A stretch of DNA of 64,000 nucleotides, taken from contig JANQAO010000003.1 in NCBI GenBank assembly GCA_030386295.1, positions 369,284 to 433,283 on the forward strand, written 5' to 3'. The stretch is from Candidatus Persebacteraceae bacterium Df01. GTDB taxonomy: Bacteria; Pseudomonadota; Gammaproteobacteria; Tethybacterales; Persebacteraceae. Shown piece after piece: positions 37,206 through 44,966 of this stretch. How positions within the stretch are numbered: position 1 is the first letter of the stretch; the number at the start of each line of letters is the position of its first letter. The notes beneath the pieces were generated by a model that saw only the letters and a list, made by a program, of their open reading frames with translations, made no database searches and was not told the origin of the DNA. Position numbers and translations under genes: made by a program.

Positions 37206-38567
37206 ATGACAAAAAACAAAAATCCTGCCGCGCCGGCCGAAAGCGCGACGCATATTTTAGGGAAAAGCGCGGTCTTTACACCGGATGTTATTAACGACAT
37301 TCACGTCAAGGCCGAGCTGGGGCGCTATCGGATGCGCGGTTTCTCTATGTTTAAGCAAATTCCTAACTGGGATGATTTGACTTTTTTACCTGGTACTTTA
37401 ACGCGCTTTGTGATTGAAGGTTATCGCGAGAAATGTCTGACCCGCACTATCCTTGGTCCTAAAGCTAAACGCCCATTAGAACTGGATATTCCTGTCTATA
37501 TCACCGGCATGAGCTTTGGTGCTCTATCGTATGAAGCAAAAATTGCTCTAGCGCGTGGTGCAACAATGGCCGGAAGCGCCACTTGCTCAGGTGAAGGTGG
37601 GATGATTCCCGATGAACGTCGTTATTCCACCAAGTGGTTTTATCAATGTATTCAATCACGTTACGGCTTCAACCCTCATCATTTACAAATGGCTGACGCT
37701 TGTGAATTTTTTATCGGACAGGGTTGCAAAGTAGGATTGGGCGGGCACTTGATGGGACAAAAAGTCACTGACCAAGTGGCAGAAATGCGTTCACTGCCAG
37801 CAGGGATTGATCAACGCTCACCAGCACGACATCCGGATTGGCTGGGACCTGACGATTTAGCACTCAAGATTAATGAAGTTCGTGAGGCAACGGATTGGGA
37901 AATTCCCATTCAGCTAAAACTCGGATCAGCTCGGGTGTACGACGATGTCCGCATGGCGGCAAAAACCGGTCCGGATATGATTTATATAGACGGAATGGAA
38001 GGTGGCACAGGTGCTGGACCACATCTAGCTACAGAAGAAACTGGGGTACCGGGTATCGCGGCCATTCGCCAAGCAAGAAAAGCGCTGGATGACGTCGGAA
38101 AAACGGGTGAAATCAGTTTAGTATATGCTGGTGGCATTCGCAACGGTGGCGACATAGCCAAAGCATTGGCGCTGGGAGCAGACGCTGTCGCTATCGGTCA
38201 TGCCGCACTCATTGCGCTCAACTGCAACAAAAACACCGCAGAATCGGATTATGAATCGGAAATCGGCGTAAAAGCTGGTAATTGTTATCACTGCCACACT
38301 GGTCGTTGCCCTGTCGGCATAGCCACACAAGACCCAGAATTACGCAAACGCCTAGATCCAGATGAAGCAGCAATACGCGTGTACAACTTTTTACACACAT
38401 TAGCGATTGAATGCCAAATGATGGCACGTGCCTGTGGAAAAACTAATGTACACAGCTTGGAGCCAGAAGATTTAGCAGCATTAACAATGGAGGCGTCAGC
38501 GATGGCAATGGTTCCACTAGCAGGAACACAACACACGGTAGGTCGCCCAGATATGAATCGCTATTAA
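37206..38567 (+). CDS. mgsC: N-methylglutamate synthase subunit C (FMN/Fe-S glutamate synthase domain)
   Basis: 453-aa flavoprotein homologous to the central and FMN domains of glutamate synthase. YITGMSFGALSYEAK and SGEGGMIPDERRYS bind FMN and 2-oxoglutarate; IQLKLGSARVYDDV and IDGMEGGTGAGP complete the barrel. The cysteine cluster NCYHCHTGRCPVGIA matches the 3Fe-4S ligands. The expected role is reductive transfer of methylamine onto 2-oxoglutarate to give N-methylglutamate. No N-methylglutamate dehydrogenase (mgdABCD) genes are in the window. Confidence 0.87.
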   Translation: MTKNKNPAAPAESATHILGKSAVFTPDVINDIHVKAELGRYRMRGFSMFKQIPNWDDLTFLPGTLTRFVIEGYREKCLTRTILGPKAKRPLELDIPVYITGMSFGALSYEAKIALARGATMAGSATCSGEGGMIPDERRYSTKWFYQCIQSRYGFNPHHLQMADACEFFIGQGCKVGLGGHLMGQKVTDQVAEMRSLPAGIDQRSPARHPDWLGPDDLALKINEVREATDWEIPIQLKLGSARVYDDVRMAAKTGPDMIYIDGMEGGTGAGPHLATEETGVPGIAAIRQARKALDDVGKTGEISLVYAGGIRNGGDIAKALALGADAVAIGHAALIALNCNKNTAESDYESEIGVKAGNCYHCHTGRCPVGIATQDPELRKRLDPDEAAIRVYNFLHTLAIECQMMARACGKTNVHSLEPEDLAALTMEASAMAMVPLAGTQHTVGRPDMNRY

Positions 38568-38591
38568 AAATTATTCAAAGAGAGATTAACA

Positions 38592-38933
38592 ATGACAAAT
38601 GCAAATTCTGGAAAAGAGCCTATTGTTGGTTACCGCTACGATGTTAACCTATTGCCTGACATGGATATGCTCACCCCTTTTTTAAAGGAATATTTAAAAA
38701 TCATGAACTGGAAAGATCTGAATTGGCTGGAGGACGTGCATATGGGTTATGAAGAAGGGCGCCCTGCGGTATTTGATCGTAATATCAATGGCTGGGTGAC
38801 AGTCCCTGAAGGTATGGACTTGCCCGACAACCAGCAAGAGCGCGACATGATCGCACGCGAATTGCTCGTAAAGTTTCAAATGTCAGAACGTCATCCGTTA
38901 GTAGCTCTCAAAAAAGCCTACGGCAAAGTATAA
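38592..38933 (+). CDS. Small uncharacterised protein of the methylamine cluster
   Basis: 113 aa, no signal peptide, no membrane segment, no cysteines. Rich in acidic and aromatic residues, with a PFLKEYLKIMNWKDLNWLED core and a basic tail ending KKAYGKV. An AGAGAG ribosome site like those of mgsC and gmaS precedes the ATG, 24 bp after the mgsC stop, so it is the fifth gene of the operon. I do not recognise the family. Possible roles are a complex-assembly or regulatory partner of the synthase, by position only. Confidence 0.8.
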   Translation: MTNANSGKEPIVGYRYDVNLLPDMDMLTPFLKEYLKIMNWKDLNWLEDVHMGYEEGRPAVFDRNINGWVTVPEGMDLPDNQQERDMIARELLVKFQMSERHPLVALKKAYGKV

Positions 38934-38988
38934 CGACAGATTTCTTGTCCAAAATAAAAATATAACTTATTGAATTCTATTTGAATCA

Positions 38989-39008
38989 GGTTATGATTGA
39001 TCATAACC
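38989..39008. promoter_or_regulatory. Perfect palindrome upstream of ffs
   Basis: GGTTATGAT (38989-38997), TG, ATCATAACC (39000-39008): perfect 9-bp arms around a 2-nt centre. It lies 27 bp before the TATAAT of the SRP RNA gene and has no following T-run, so an operator fits better than a terminator. It overlaps the region where a -35 box would be expected. Confidence 0.55.
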
Positions 39009-39034
39009 CTATATGTTGAGCGCAAGCAAAAGCG

Positions 39035-39040
39035 TATAAT
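39035..39040 (+). promoter_or_regulatory. -10 box of the 4.5S RNA promoter
   Basis: A consensus TATAAT ends 5 bp before the first base of the SRP RNA. The -35 position is poor (TATGTT at 17-bp spacing). The palindrome just upstream may compensate or regulate. Confidence 0.6.
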
Positions 39041-39045
39041 TAAAG

Positions 39046-39144
39046 GTGGCGGGTCTCCCCGCATGGCACGATGAAAACCGGGTCAGATTCGGAAGAAAGC
39101 AGCCCTAATTATCCTCTGCCAGTGCCGGGGAAATGACTCGCCGC
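39046..39144 (+). ncRNA. ffs: 4.5S SRP RNA
   Basis: About 99 nt. The conserved domain IV tetraloop region reads CCGGGTCAGATTCGGAAGAA followed by AGCAGCC, matching the Ffh-binding helix of small bacterial SRP RNAs. The outer stem pairs GTGGCGGGTC (39046-39055) with GACTCGCCGC (39135-39144). Together with Ffh it targets nascent membrane proteins. Placement directly before dnaX is seen in many bacteria. Confidence 0.93.
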
Positions 39145-39158
39145 TTAGTTTTCAACAT

Positions 39159-40763
39159 ATGTCTCAACCATTTCTTTCACTGGCGCGCAAATGGCGGCCA
39201 CAGCGTTTTTCCGACTTGGTTGGACATGAACATACTGTACGCGTTTTGCAAAACGCAATGCGCCAAAATCGCCTGCATCACGCTTTTTTATTTACTGGTA
39301 CGCGTGGTGTCGGCAAAACCACACTAGCTCGCATTGTTGCCATGATGGTTAATTGTGACAATAGCGCCGACAGCGAACCTTGCCTACAATGCGACGTCTG
39401 TAAACAAATCGCTGGTGGTCGGCTACTAGACGTTATTGAATTAGACGCAGCCTCTCATACCCAAGTAGACAAGATTCGCGAATTACTGGAAGGTGCTTCA
39501 TACCCACCGTCACAGGGACGCTGCAAAGTCTTTATTATTGACGAAGTACATATGCTCAGTAAATCAGCTTTTGCTGCTATGCTCAAAACACTAGAAGAGC
39601 CGCCTTCCTACGTAAAATTTATTCTCGCCACTACCGACCCCCAAAAACTACCTGCCACTATTTTGTCGCGTTGCCTGCGCTTTAGCTTACGACCATTAAG
39701 CAAAGAACAAATTGCCGCACACTTGGCGGTAATTATGAAAGCAGAAAAACAACAATACAACGATGACGCTTTGATGGAAATTGCCCGGTTGGCGTGTGGC
39801 AGTATGCGAGATGCATTGAGCTTGTTAGAACAAGCTATCGTCCATAGCGATGGCAAACTAGAAGCCGCCGAAGTGCGCCGTATTAGCGGGCAGCCCGATA
39901 TCGGCATATTAGGTGATATTTTACGTGCTGTGGCAACGGTCGACGCTAGTAGCATTGCCAATATTGGTAAAGCATTGGCAATGAATGGTGCCAGTTTTGA
40001 TGCAACTCTCACCCGGCTGGCTGCTCTCATTTACCAAACAGCACTTTCCCGCGTAGCACCAAACGCTGTCGGCGATGATGACGAGGAAACCACACTCATT
40101 AAAGAAATTGCAAAACGTTTTGATGACGAATTGCTGCAAACATTGTATGAAATCGCCGTGCGCGGACGGCGACAATTGCCGCTAGCGCCGGATGAACAGA
40201 CGGGCTTTGAAATGACATTATTGCGAATGATGCTGTTTTCGCCAGCACAGAATTCTGCAGCTTCTGCTGCTACCATCCCTACAGCATTACCTACTACTCA
40301 CGAGGCAGTCACACCAGCCGCCTCCAACAGTCGTTACAGTGCCTCATCACCAAATAAAACTGCGCTGACAAAACCACCTACAGCCAGTAAGAAAACTCCC
40401 AAGAATTGGGAAGAAACACTTCAACAATTACATATCCCAGCGCTGACATTGGCCGAAGTCTGCACCATGCAAACTTTAACCGCTAATGGCGTCAAATTAA
40501 GTCTGGATATCTCACAAAGCAACATTCGGCGATTTTTACCTGAGTTAGAAACACAATTGCGCGATATATTCCACGATCGCTTTACTGTAACCCTTGCGGA
40601 TGGCACCGATAATACTGCAACCACCGCATTGCATGAACGGCGGACGACAGCAGCAAAAGAAAAAACTTTTGTGAGCAACGTGTTAGCCACCGTTCCTTCT
40701 GCTCAACTAATTCCCGACAGCATTCGCTTATTTGAACAGCAAGAGGCCACTCATGATAGATGA
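39159..40763 (+). CDS. dnaX: DNA polymerase III gamma/tau subunit
   Basis: Clamp-loader ATPase and replisome organiser. N-terminal LARKWRPQRFSDLVGHEH, Walker A GTRGVGKTT, the zinc module C-x8-C-x2-C-x2-C starting at the NCDNSADSEPC stretch, Walker B IIDEVHMLS, and the sensor motif LSRCLRFSL. A Ser/Thr/Ala-rich linker (about residues 365-415) leads to a short C-terminal polymerase-binding domain. Length is 534 aa. I saw no A-rich slippery heptamer for a gamma-specific frameshift. It overlaps ybaB by 11 bp. Confidence 0.96.
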   Translation: MSQPFLSLARKWRPQRFSDLVGHEHTVRVLQNAMRQNRLHHAFLFTGTRGVGKTTLARIVAMMVNCDNSADSEPCLQCDVCKQIAGGRLLDVIELDAASHTQVDKIRELLEGASYPPSQGRCKVFIIDEVHMLSKSAFAAMLKTLEEPPSYVKFILATTDPQKLPATILSRCLRFSLRPLSKEQIAAHLAVIMKAEKQQYNDDALMEIARLACGSMRDALSLLEQAIVHSDGKLEAAEVRRISGQPDIGILGDILRAVATVDASSIANIGKALAMNGASFDATLTRLAALIYQTALSRVAPNAVGDDDEETTLIKEIAKRFDDELLQTLYEIAVRGRRQLPLAPDEQTGFEMTLLRMMLFSPAQNSAASAATIPTALPTTHEAVTPAASNSRYSASSPNKTALTKPPTASKKTPKNWEETLQQLHIPALTLAEVCTMQTLTANGVKLSLDISQSNIRRFLPELETQLRDIFHDRFTVTLADGTDNTATTALHERRTTAAKEKTFVSNVLATVPSAQLIPDSIRLFEQQEATHDR

Positions 40764-41073
40764 TACTTTTAACGTAAAAAAACTCGGTTCGCTACTAAAA
40801 AACGCGCGGCGAGTCCAAGAAAATCTAGAAAAAACACAAAGCGAAATAGGTGCCTTGCAAATCACTGGCGAGTCCGGCGGTGGCATGGTACGTATCGTTG
40901 TCAACGGCGAGCGGCTAGTACGCAAAGTGCACATTGACTCCACCCTACTCACTGACGGCGATATGCTACAAGACCTTATAGCCGCCGCTATGAATAATGC
41001 CATGCAAAAAGCGGAGGCGGAAATTAATGAGAAAATTCAATCATCGCTGAACAACGAACTGAATGCCGAGTAA
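40753..41073 (+). CDS. ybaB: Nucleoid-associated protein YbaB/EbfC
   Basis: Small DNA-binding dimer, 106 aa from ATG 40753; an upstream TTG start at 40732 is less likely. It has a central helix with KKLGSLLKNARRVQENLEKTQ and the family strand VRIVVNGERLVRKVHIDSTLL. It follows dnaX as in most bacteria, but recR, normally next, is absent and two cytochrome genes follow instead. Confidence 0.93.
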   Translation: MIDDTFNVKKLGSLLKNARRVQENLEKTQSEIGALQITGESGGGMVRIVVNGERLVRKVHIDSTLLTDGDMLQDLIAAAMNNAMQKAEAEINEKIQSSLNNELNAE

Positions 41074-41084
41074 TTTGGGAATGC

Positions 41085-41090
41085 TATAAT
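41085..41090 (+). promoter_or_regulatory. Extended -10 giving a leaderless cytochrome mRNA
   Basis: TGC-TATAAT is an extended -10 (TGnTATAAT); TATAAT occupies 41085-41090 and only six bases (TTACTA) separate it from the ATG at 41097. Transcription starting at the usual 6-7 bp downstream would begin at the start codon itself. There is no ribosome-binding site between. Confidence 0.6.
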
Positions 41091-41096
41091 TTACTA

Positions 41097-41417
41097 ATGA
41101 AAATACGTTTTTTCCTATCGTTATTGCCCATTTTTTTTGTGACTACCGCACCAGCCGATCAGCCTGGAGACGACGCTTTGGCTAAATCAAATCAGTGTGT
41201 GGGTTGCCACGAAATTCCTGGCTACCGGTCAGTGTTTCCCGAAATATATCCAGTACCAAAAATCGTTGGACAAAGCAGCGAATACATTCAGGCTGCTCTA
41301 CAAGCATACAAAAACGGCGAGCGTTCACATCCATCTATGAATGGCATTGCGGCACAACTGTCAAATGACGATATTAAGTTACTTGCCGACTACTACGCCA
41401 ACGATAACAAGCCATGA
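41097..41417 (+). CDS. Small class I cytochrome c
   Basis: 106 aa with a signal peptide (cut after about TTAPA) and one CxxCH site, NQCVGCHEIPGY. The distal ligand is probably Met in HPSMNGIAAQ. The second half (SEYIQAALQAYKNGERSH) resembles one half of cytochrome c4. Translation of the next cytochrome gene is coupled by ATGA, so the two monoheme proteins together resemble a split c4. Periplasmic electron carrier; partner oxidase not in window. Confidence 0.88.
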   Translation: MKIRFFLSLLPIFFVTTAPADQPGDDALAKSNQCVGCHEIPGYRSVFPEIYPVPKIVGQSSEYIQAALQAYKNGERSHPSMNGIAAQLSNDDIKLLADYYANDNKP

Positions 41418-41728
41418 ACTCACTTTCCATAAAACAATTGCTTGCCAGCGCCTGCATCATTTTTTTTGCTCTGCCTGCCGTTGCCGAAGACATTGAAACT
41501 AAGGTCGCTGTATGTGCTTCTTGTCACGGCGCAGGAGGCAACGCTCCCATAGCCAACTACCCCAAATTAGCTGGTCAAGACCGAAAATATTTACTTTACA
41601 CCTTGCGTTCCTATAAAAGCGGCGCCCGCAAAAACAGTATCATGTCGATACAAGTAGCGACACTTACGAATGAGGATTTACAAGACTTAGCAACGTATTT
41701 TTCTGACCAGCCCGGCGATTTACGCTAA
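41414..41728 (+). CDS. Small class I cytochrome c
   Basis: 104 aa, signal peptide ending about PAVAED, heme site VCASCHGAGGNAP and distal Met in KNSIMSIQVATL. YLLYTLRSYKSGARKNSIM is the cytochrome c4/c553-type motif. It overlaps the preceding cytochrome by ATGA and precedes ctpA by 15 bp. Together with the previous protein it probably forms a periplasmic electron relay. Confidence 0.88.
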   Translation: MNSLSIKQLLASACIIFFALPAVAEDIETKVAVCASCHGAGGNAPIANYPKLAGQDRKYLLYTLRSYKSGARKNSIMSIQVATLTNEDLQDLATYFSDQPGDLR

Positions 41729-41743
41729 CCTAGCACTGATACC

Positions 41744-43087
41744 ATGCGCCACTTTGTAATCTTATCTGTCGCCGTCTTATTATTTATCGGCGGCTATGCA
41801 ACTGGACAATCCGGTTTTTCCGCTTTTGCACAAACAACCCCGATGCCGCTGGAAAAAATGCGCGAGTTTACCGAAGTTTTTCAACACATAAAAAAATTGT
41901 ATGTGGAAGAAGTATCGGATGACGAACTCATGGAAAATGCAATTCGCGGTATGACTAGCGGGCTTGATCCACACTCCACTTATCTGAAGGCCTCCGATTT
42001 AAAAGCATTTGAAGAAAGTGTAAGCGGTGAAGAATATGGCGGTGTCGGCATTTACATTGGCGAAAAAGATGGCTGGGTAGAAATTATTTCACCTATTGAC
42101 AAGTCTCCTGCTGAACGCGCTGGCTTACTGGCAGGAGACTTAATTATTACCATTGACGGCACTTCCACAAAAAACATGCCGATTGAAAAGGCTGTAAGCA
42201 TGATGCGCGGCAAAGTCGGCGATATTCTTACTCTAGAAGTGTTAACACCTCCCGGTGACGAGAACAATGTACCGAGAAAGGTAGAGCTTAGCCGCGAAAA
42301 GATTGTTGCTCCCTCGGTGGTAGCATCGCTGTCTGAGCCAGATTACGGTTATTTGCGCATTAACCGCTTTCAGCGGAACACGGCAGAAGAAGCCGTCAAT
42401 AATTTGAACCGATTGCGTGAAGAAAATAAGCGCTCACTCAAAGGACTGGTTCTAGATCTGCGCAACAACCCTGGCGGTTTGCTAGATGTCAGCGTGGGTA
42501 TAGCCTCTATCTTTTTACCAAAAGGAGTCACCGTAGTTAGTGACCGAGGAAGGCAGCAAGGTGATAAAACATTTGTCGCGCAAGCAAAGTATTATCATAA
42601 CCTACAATTCATCGATGAAGTAAAAAAAATGCGCATTGTAGTACTTGTAAATAACGGTTCGGCATCGGCTTCAGAAATCGTCGCCGGCGCGTTACAAGAT
42701 CATCACCGTGCTGTCATTATGGGAACACCCACCTATGGAAAAGCGTCGGTACAATCCTTGCTGCGCCTGCGATCAACGCAAGGAAAAACTGGTATCAAGC
42801 TCACGGTAGCTCGCTATTTCACTCCAAACAACCGATCCATTCAAGCACGAGGTATTGAGCCTGACATTGAAGTTTCCGCTGGTGATAGTATCAAAACAAA
42901 AGAAACTTTTTCTGTACGTGAAGCCAATTTACTCGGCCATTTGGAAAATGATCAAGGTAGTGAAAACACTACTGCAACACCCGCCGGCGAGGAAGAAATT
43001 GCCGCCCCATTTATTCCCGATGACGATTATCAGTATGACCAGGCACTGCTTATCCTCAAAGCATTGGCTATTGCTGATGGCGCATAA
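41744..43087 (+). CDS. ctpA: C-terminal processing peptidase (S41)
   Basis: Periplasmic serine protease, 447 aa. An N-terminal signal/anchor (VAVLLFIGGYATG) precedes a PDZ domain beginning YGGVGIYIGEKDG and the catalytic domain with LDLRNNPGGLLD, the nucleophile Ser in NNGSASASEIVAGAL and the general-base Lys in GTPTYGKASVQ. CtpA/Prc enzymes trim C-termini of envelope proteins and control peptidoglycan hydrolases. It follows two cytochromes and precedes a tRNA by 19 bp. Confidence 0.94.
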   Translation: MRHFVILSVAVLLFIGGYATGQSGFSAFAQTTPMPLEKMREFTEVFQHIKKLYVEEVSDDELMENAIRGMTSGLDPHSTYLKASDLKAFEESVSGEEYGGVGIYIGEKDGWVEIISPIDKSPAERAGLLAGDLIITIDGTSTKNMPIEKAVSMMRGKVGDILTLEVLTPPGDENNVPRKVELSREKIVAPSVVASLSEPDYGYLRINRFQRNTAEEAVNNLNRLREENKRSLKGLVLDLRNNPGGLLDVSVGIASIFLPKGVTVVSDRGRQQGDKTFVAQAKYYHNLQFIDEVKKMRIVVLVNNGSASASEIVAGALQDHHRAVIMGTPTYGKASVQSLLRLRSTQGKTGIKLTVARYFTPNNRSIQARGIEPDIEVSAGDSIKTKETFSVREANLLGHLENDQGSENTTATPAGEEEIAAPFIPDDDYQYDQALLILKALAIADGA

Positions 43088-43106
43088 CTCGCATTAAAAA
43101 ATCTTG

Positions 43107-43179
43107 GGGGTCGTAGCTCAGCTGGTAGAGCGCAGCGTTCGCATCGCTGAGGTCAGGGGTTCGACTCCCCTCGGCTCCA
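43107..43179 (+). tRNA. tRNA-Ala(CGC)
   Basis: Acceptor arms GGGGTCG (43107-43113) and CGGCTCC (43172-43178), discriminator A, then CCG, so the CCA end is not fully encoded. The anticodon stem-loop CAGCG-TTCGCAT-CGCTG gives anticodon CGC, reading GCG. D arm AGCTCAGCTGGTAGAGC. It is a second alanine isoacceptor beside the GGC gene at 33.3 kb. Confidence 0.93.
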
Positions 43180-43224
43180 CCGCCAAAATGGCAAAAATCT
43201 GCTAACTTATTTTTACTACTGCAG

Positions 43225-44910
43225 TCAATCGTGGGAATTGTTGCGATTTGTCCCCAACATTGATTCGCGGTCTATTACCAGCTCTCGCCAATGACCAGCA
43301 GCTAAATCACGTGGTAGCGAAAACTCCCCCATACGCAAGCGAATTAACCGACTGACCTGCCGCTCAACATGTAAAAATAAGCGACGCACAGCACGATTTC
43401 TCCCCTCCGTAAGAATAACGCGGTACCATTGATTACGCCCTTCAGCGCTACGGTGAAAAGAAAAATGTGCTGGCTTAAGTGGTTTGCCATCTACCAACAC
43501 GCCGGAATTGATAGCTTTGATTTGCTCTGGTGTGAGTTCGCCGTCCACACGCGCTAAATATTCGCGCTCCACAGCGTAACGCGGATGCGCCATCTGCTGT
43601 ACCAACTCGCCATCAGTAGAAAACAGCAACAGCCCCTCCGAATTAACGTCCAACCGTCCAATATTGACCCAACGACCACCAGTAACCAGCGGCAAATCGC
43701 TAAACACTGAATTATCCGCACCACGCTCTACCATTTTTCCGATAGGTTTGTGATAGCACAACAACCTTGCAGTCGCCGCGCGTCGCCGTACCACTTGTCC
43801 GTTTACTGTTAAGCTTGCACGCGGTGTTACTCGCATACCAATACGCGCAACTTTACCATTTACTCGCACTCGCCCTTGTTCAATCAACAGCTCAACGCTC
43901 CGGCGTGAGCCAATACCCAAAGCTGCCAAAACTTTATGCAGTTTTTCATCATTAGTACCACGGAAATCACGCGGTGCGGACCTCACCGGACGGCGAAAAT
44001 CTTTTTCACCTCCTCCGTAGGACGTCTTGTTACTTGACGAACGAAAGCGTTGAGATGACGGTTTATCAAAAGAAGCACCTTCATTGCTACCACGTTTGTA
44101 TGGTGCCTTTCCTTCACTAGAGGCGTGAAAATCACGCGGTGCCGACCTCACCGGACGGCGAAAATCTTTTTCACCTCCTCCGTAGGACGTCTTGTTACTT
44201 GACGAACGAAAGCGTGGCGGTGACGGGTTATCAAATGAAGCACCTTCATTGCTACCACGTTTGTATGGTGCTTTTCCTTCACTAAAAGCGTGAAAATCAC
44301 GCGGTGCTGGCTTCACAGGACGGCGAGAGTCTTTATTACCTCCTCCATAGGATATCTTGTTACTTGACGGACGAAATCGCTGAGATGACGGTTTATCAAA
44401 AGAAGCGCCTTCATTGCTACTACGTTTGTATGGTACCTTTCCTTCACTAGAGGCGTGAAAATCACGCGGTGCCGGCTTCACAGGACGGCGAGAATCTTTA
44501 TTACCTCCTCCATAGGATATCTTGTTACTTGACGGACGAAATCGCTGAGATGACGGTTTATCAAAAGAAGCGCCTTCATTGCTACTACGTTTGTATGGTA
44601 CCTTTCCTTCACTAGAGGCGTGAAAATCACGCGGTGCCGGCTTCACAGGACGGCGAGAATCTTTATCACCTCCTCCGTAGGATGTCTTTTTATTTGATGG
44701 ACGAAAGCGTGGCGATGACGGTTTATCAAACGAAGCTCCTTCATTGCTACTACGTTTGTATGGTGCCTTTCCTTCACTAAAGGTATGAAAATCACGCGGT
44801 GCCGGCTCCACAGGACGGCGAGAGTTTTTACCTCCTCCATAAGATGTTTTGTTGTTGCGGGACGGTTTAGCAGAACGGGAATTTTTCCCTTCTTTGTTTA
44901 ATGTTTTCAT
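43225..44910 (-). CDS. rluB: 23S rRNA pseudouridine synthase RluB with repeat-rich N-terminal extension
   Basis: 561 aa. Residues 1-21 are basic; 22-316 are five near-identical 55-residue Arg/Lys/Ser/Gly-rich units plus a partial sixth, each with a SYGGG core and APRDFHA and EGASFDKPS segments. Residues about 318-380 are an S4 RNA-binding domain (KVLAALGIGSRRSVELLIEQG). The rest is the RsuA/RluB catalytic domain with the nucleophile D421 in GRLDVNSEGLLLF. It isomerises a uridine of 23S helix 89 (U2605 in E. coli). RluB proteins often have disordered basic extensions, but such regular long repeats are unusual. Last gene of the ilvE-to-rluB operon. Confidence 0.93.
   Translation of the reverse strand: MKTLNKEGKNSRSAKPSRNNKTSYGGGKNSRRPVEPAPRDFHTFSEGKAPYKRSSNEGASFDKPSSPRFRPSNKKTSYGGGDKDSRRPVKPAPRDFHASSEGKVPYKRSSNEGASFDKPSSQRFRPSSNKISYGGGNKDSRRPVKPAPRDFHASSEGKVPYKRSSNEGASFDKPSSQRFRPSSNKISYGGGNKDSRRPVKPAPRDFHAFSEGKAPYKRGSNEGASFDNPSPPRFRSSSNKTSYGGGEKDFRRPVRSAPRDFHASSEGKAPYKRGSNEGASFDKPSSQRFRSSSNKTSYGGGEKDFRRPVRSAPRDFRGTNDEKLHKVLAALGIGSRRSVELLIEQGRVRVNGKVARIGMRVTPRASLTVNGQVVRRRAATARLLCYHKPIGKMVERGADNSVFSDLPLVTGGRWVNIGRLDVNSEGLLLFSTDGELVQQMAHPRYAVEREYLARVDGELTPEQIKAINSGVLVDGKPLKPAHFSFHRSAEGRNQWYRVILTEGRNRAVRRLFLHVERQVSRLIRLRMGEFSLPRDLAAGHWRELVIDRESMLGTNRNNSHD
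43963..44847 (-). repeat. 165-bp in-frame tandem repeats inside rluB
   Basis: Five full units (first 162 bp, others 165 bp) plus a 63-bp partial. They encode residues 22-75, 76-130, 131-185, 186-240, 241-295 and 296-316 of RluB. Units 2 and 3 differ by only a few residues, and units 4-6 share F-for-S and RSAP-for-KPAP variants, so recent internal duplication is likely. Confidence 0.95.
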
Positions 44911-44966
44911 CGCTGTTAAATATAGTAAAAAATATGGTGGTCTAGGTCGTATTACCCGCCGTGCTT

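Noticed and set aside
39159-40763. Programmed -1 frameshift in dnaX
   Set aside because: No A-rich slippery heptamer with a downstream hairpin was seen; the 534-aa frame is complete.
43963-44847. CRISPR-like regular repeats
   Set aside because: The units are 165-bp coding repeats within rluB with no spacers.
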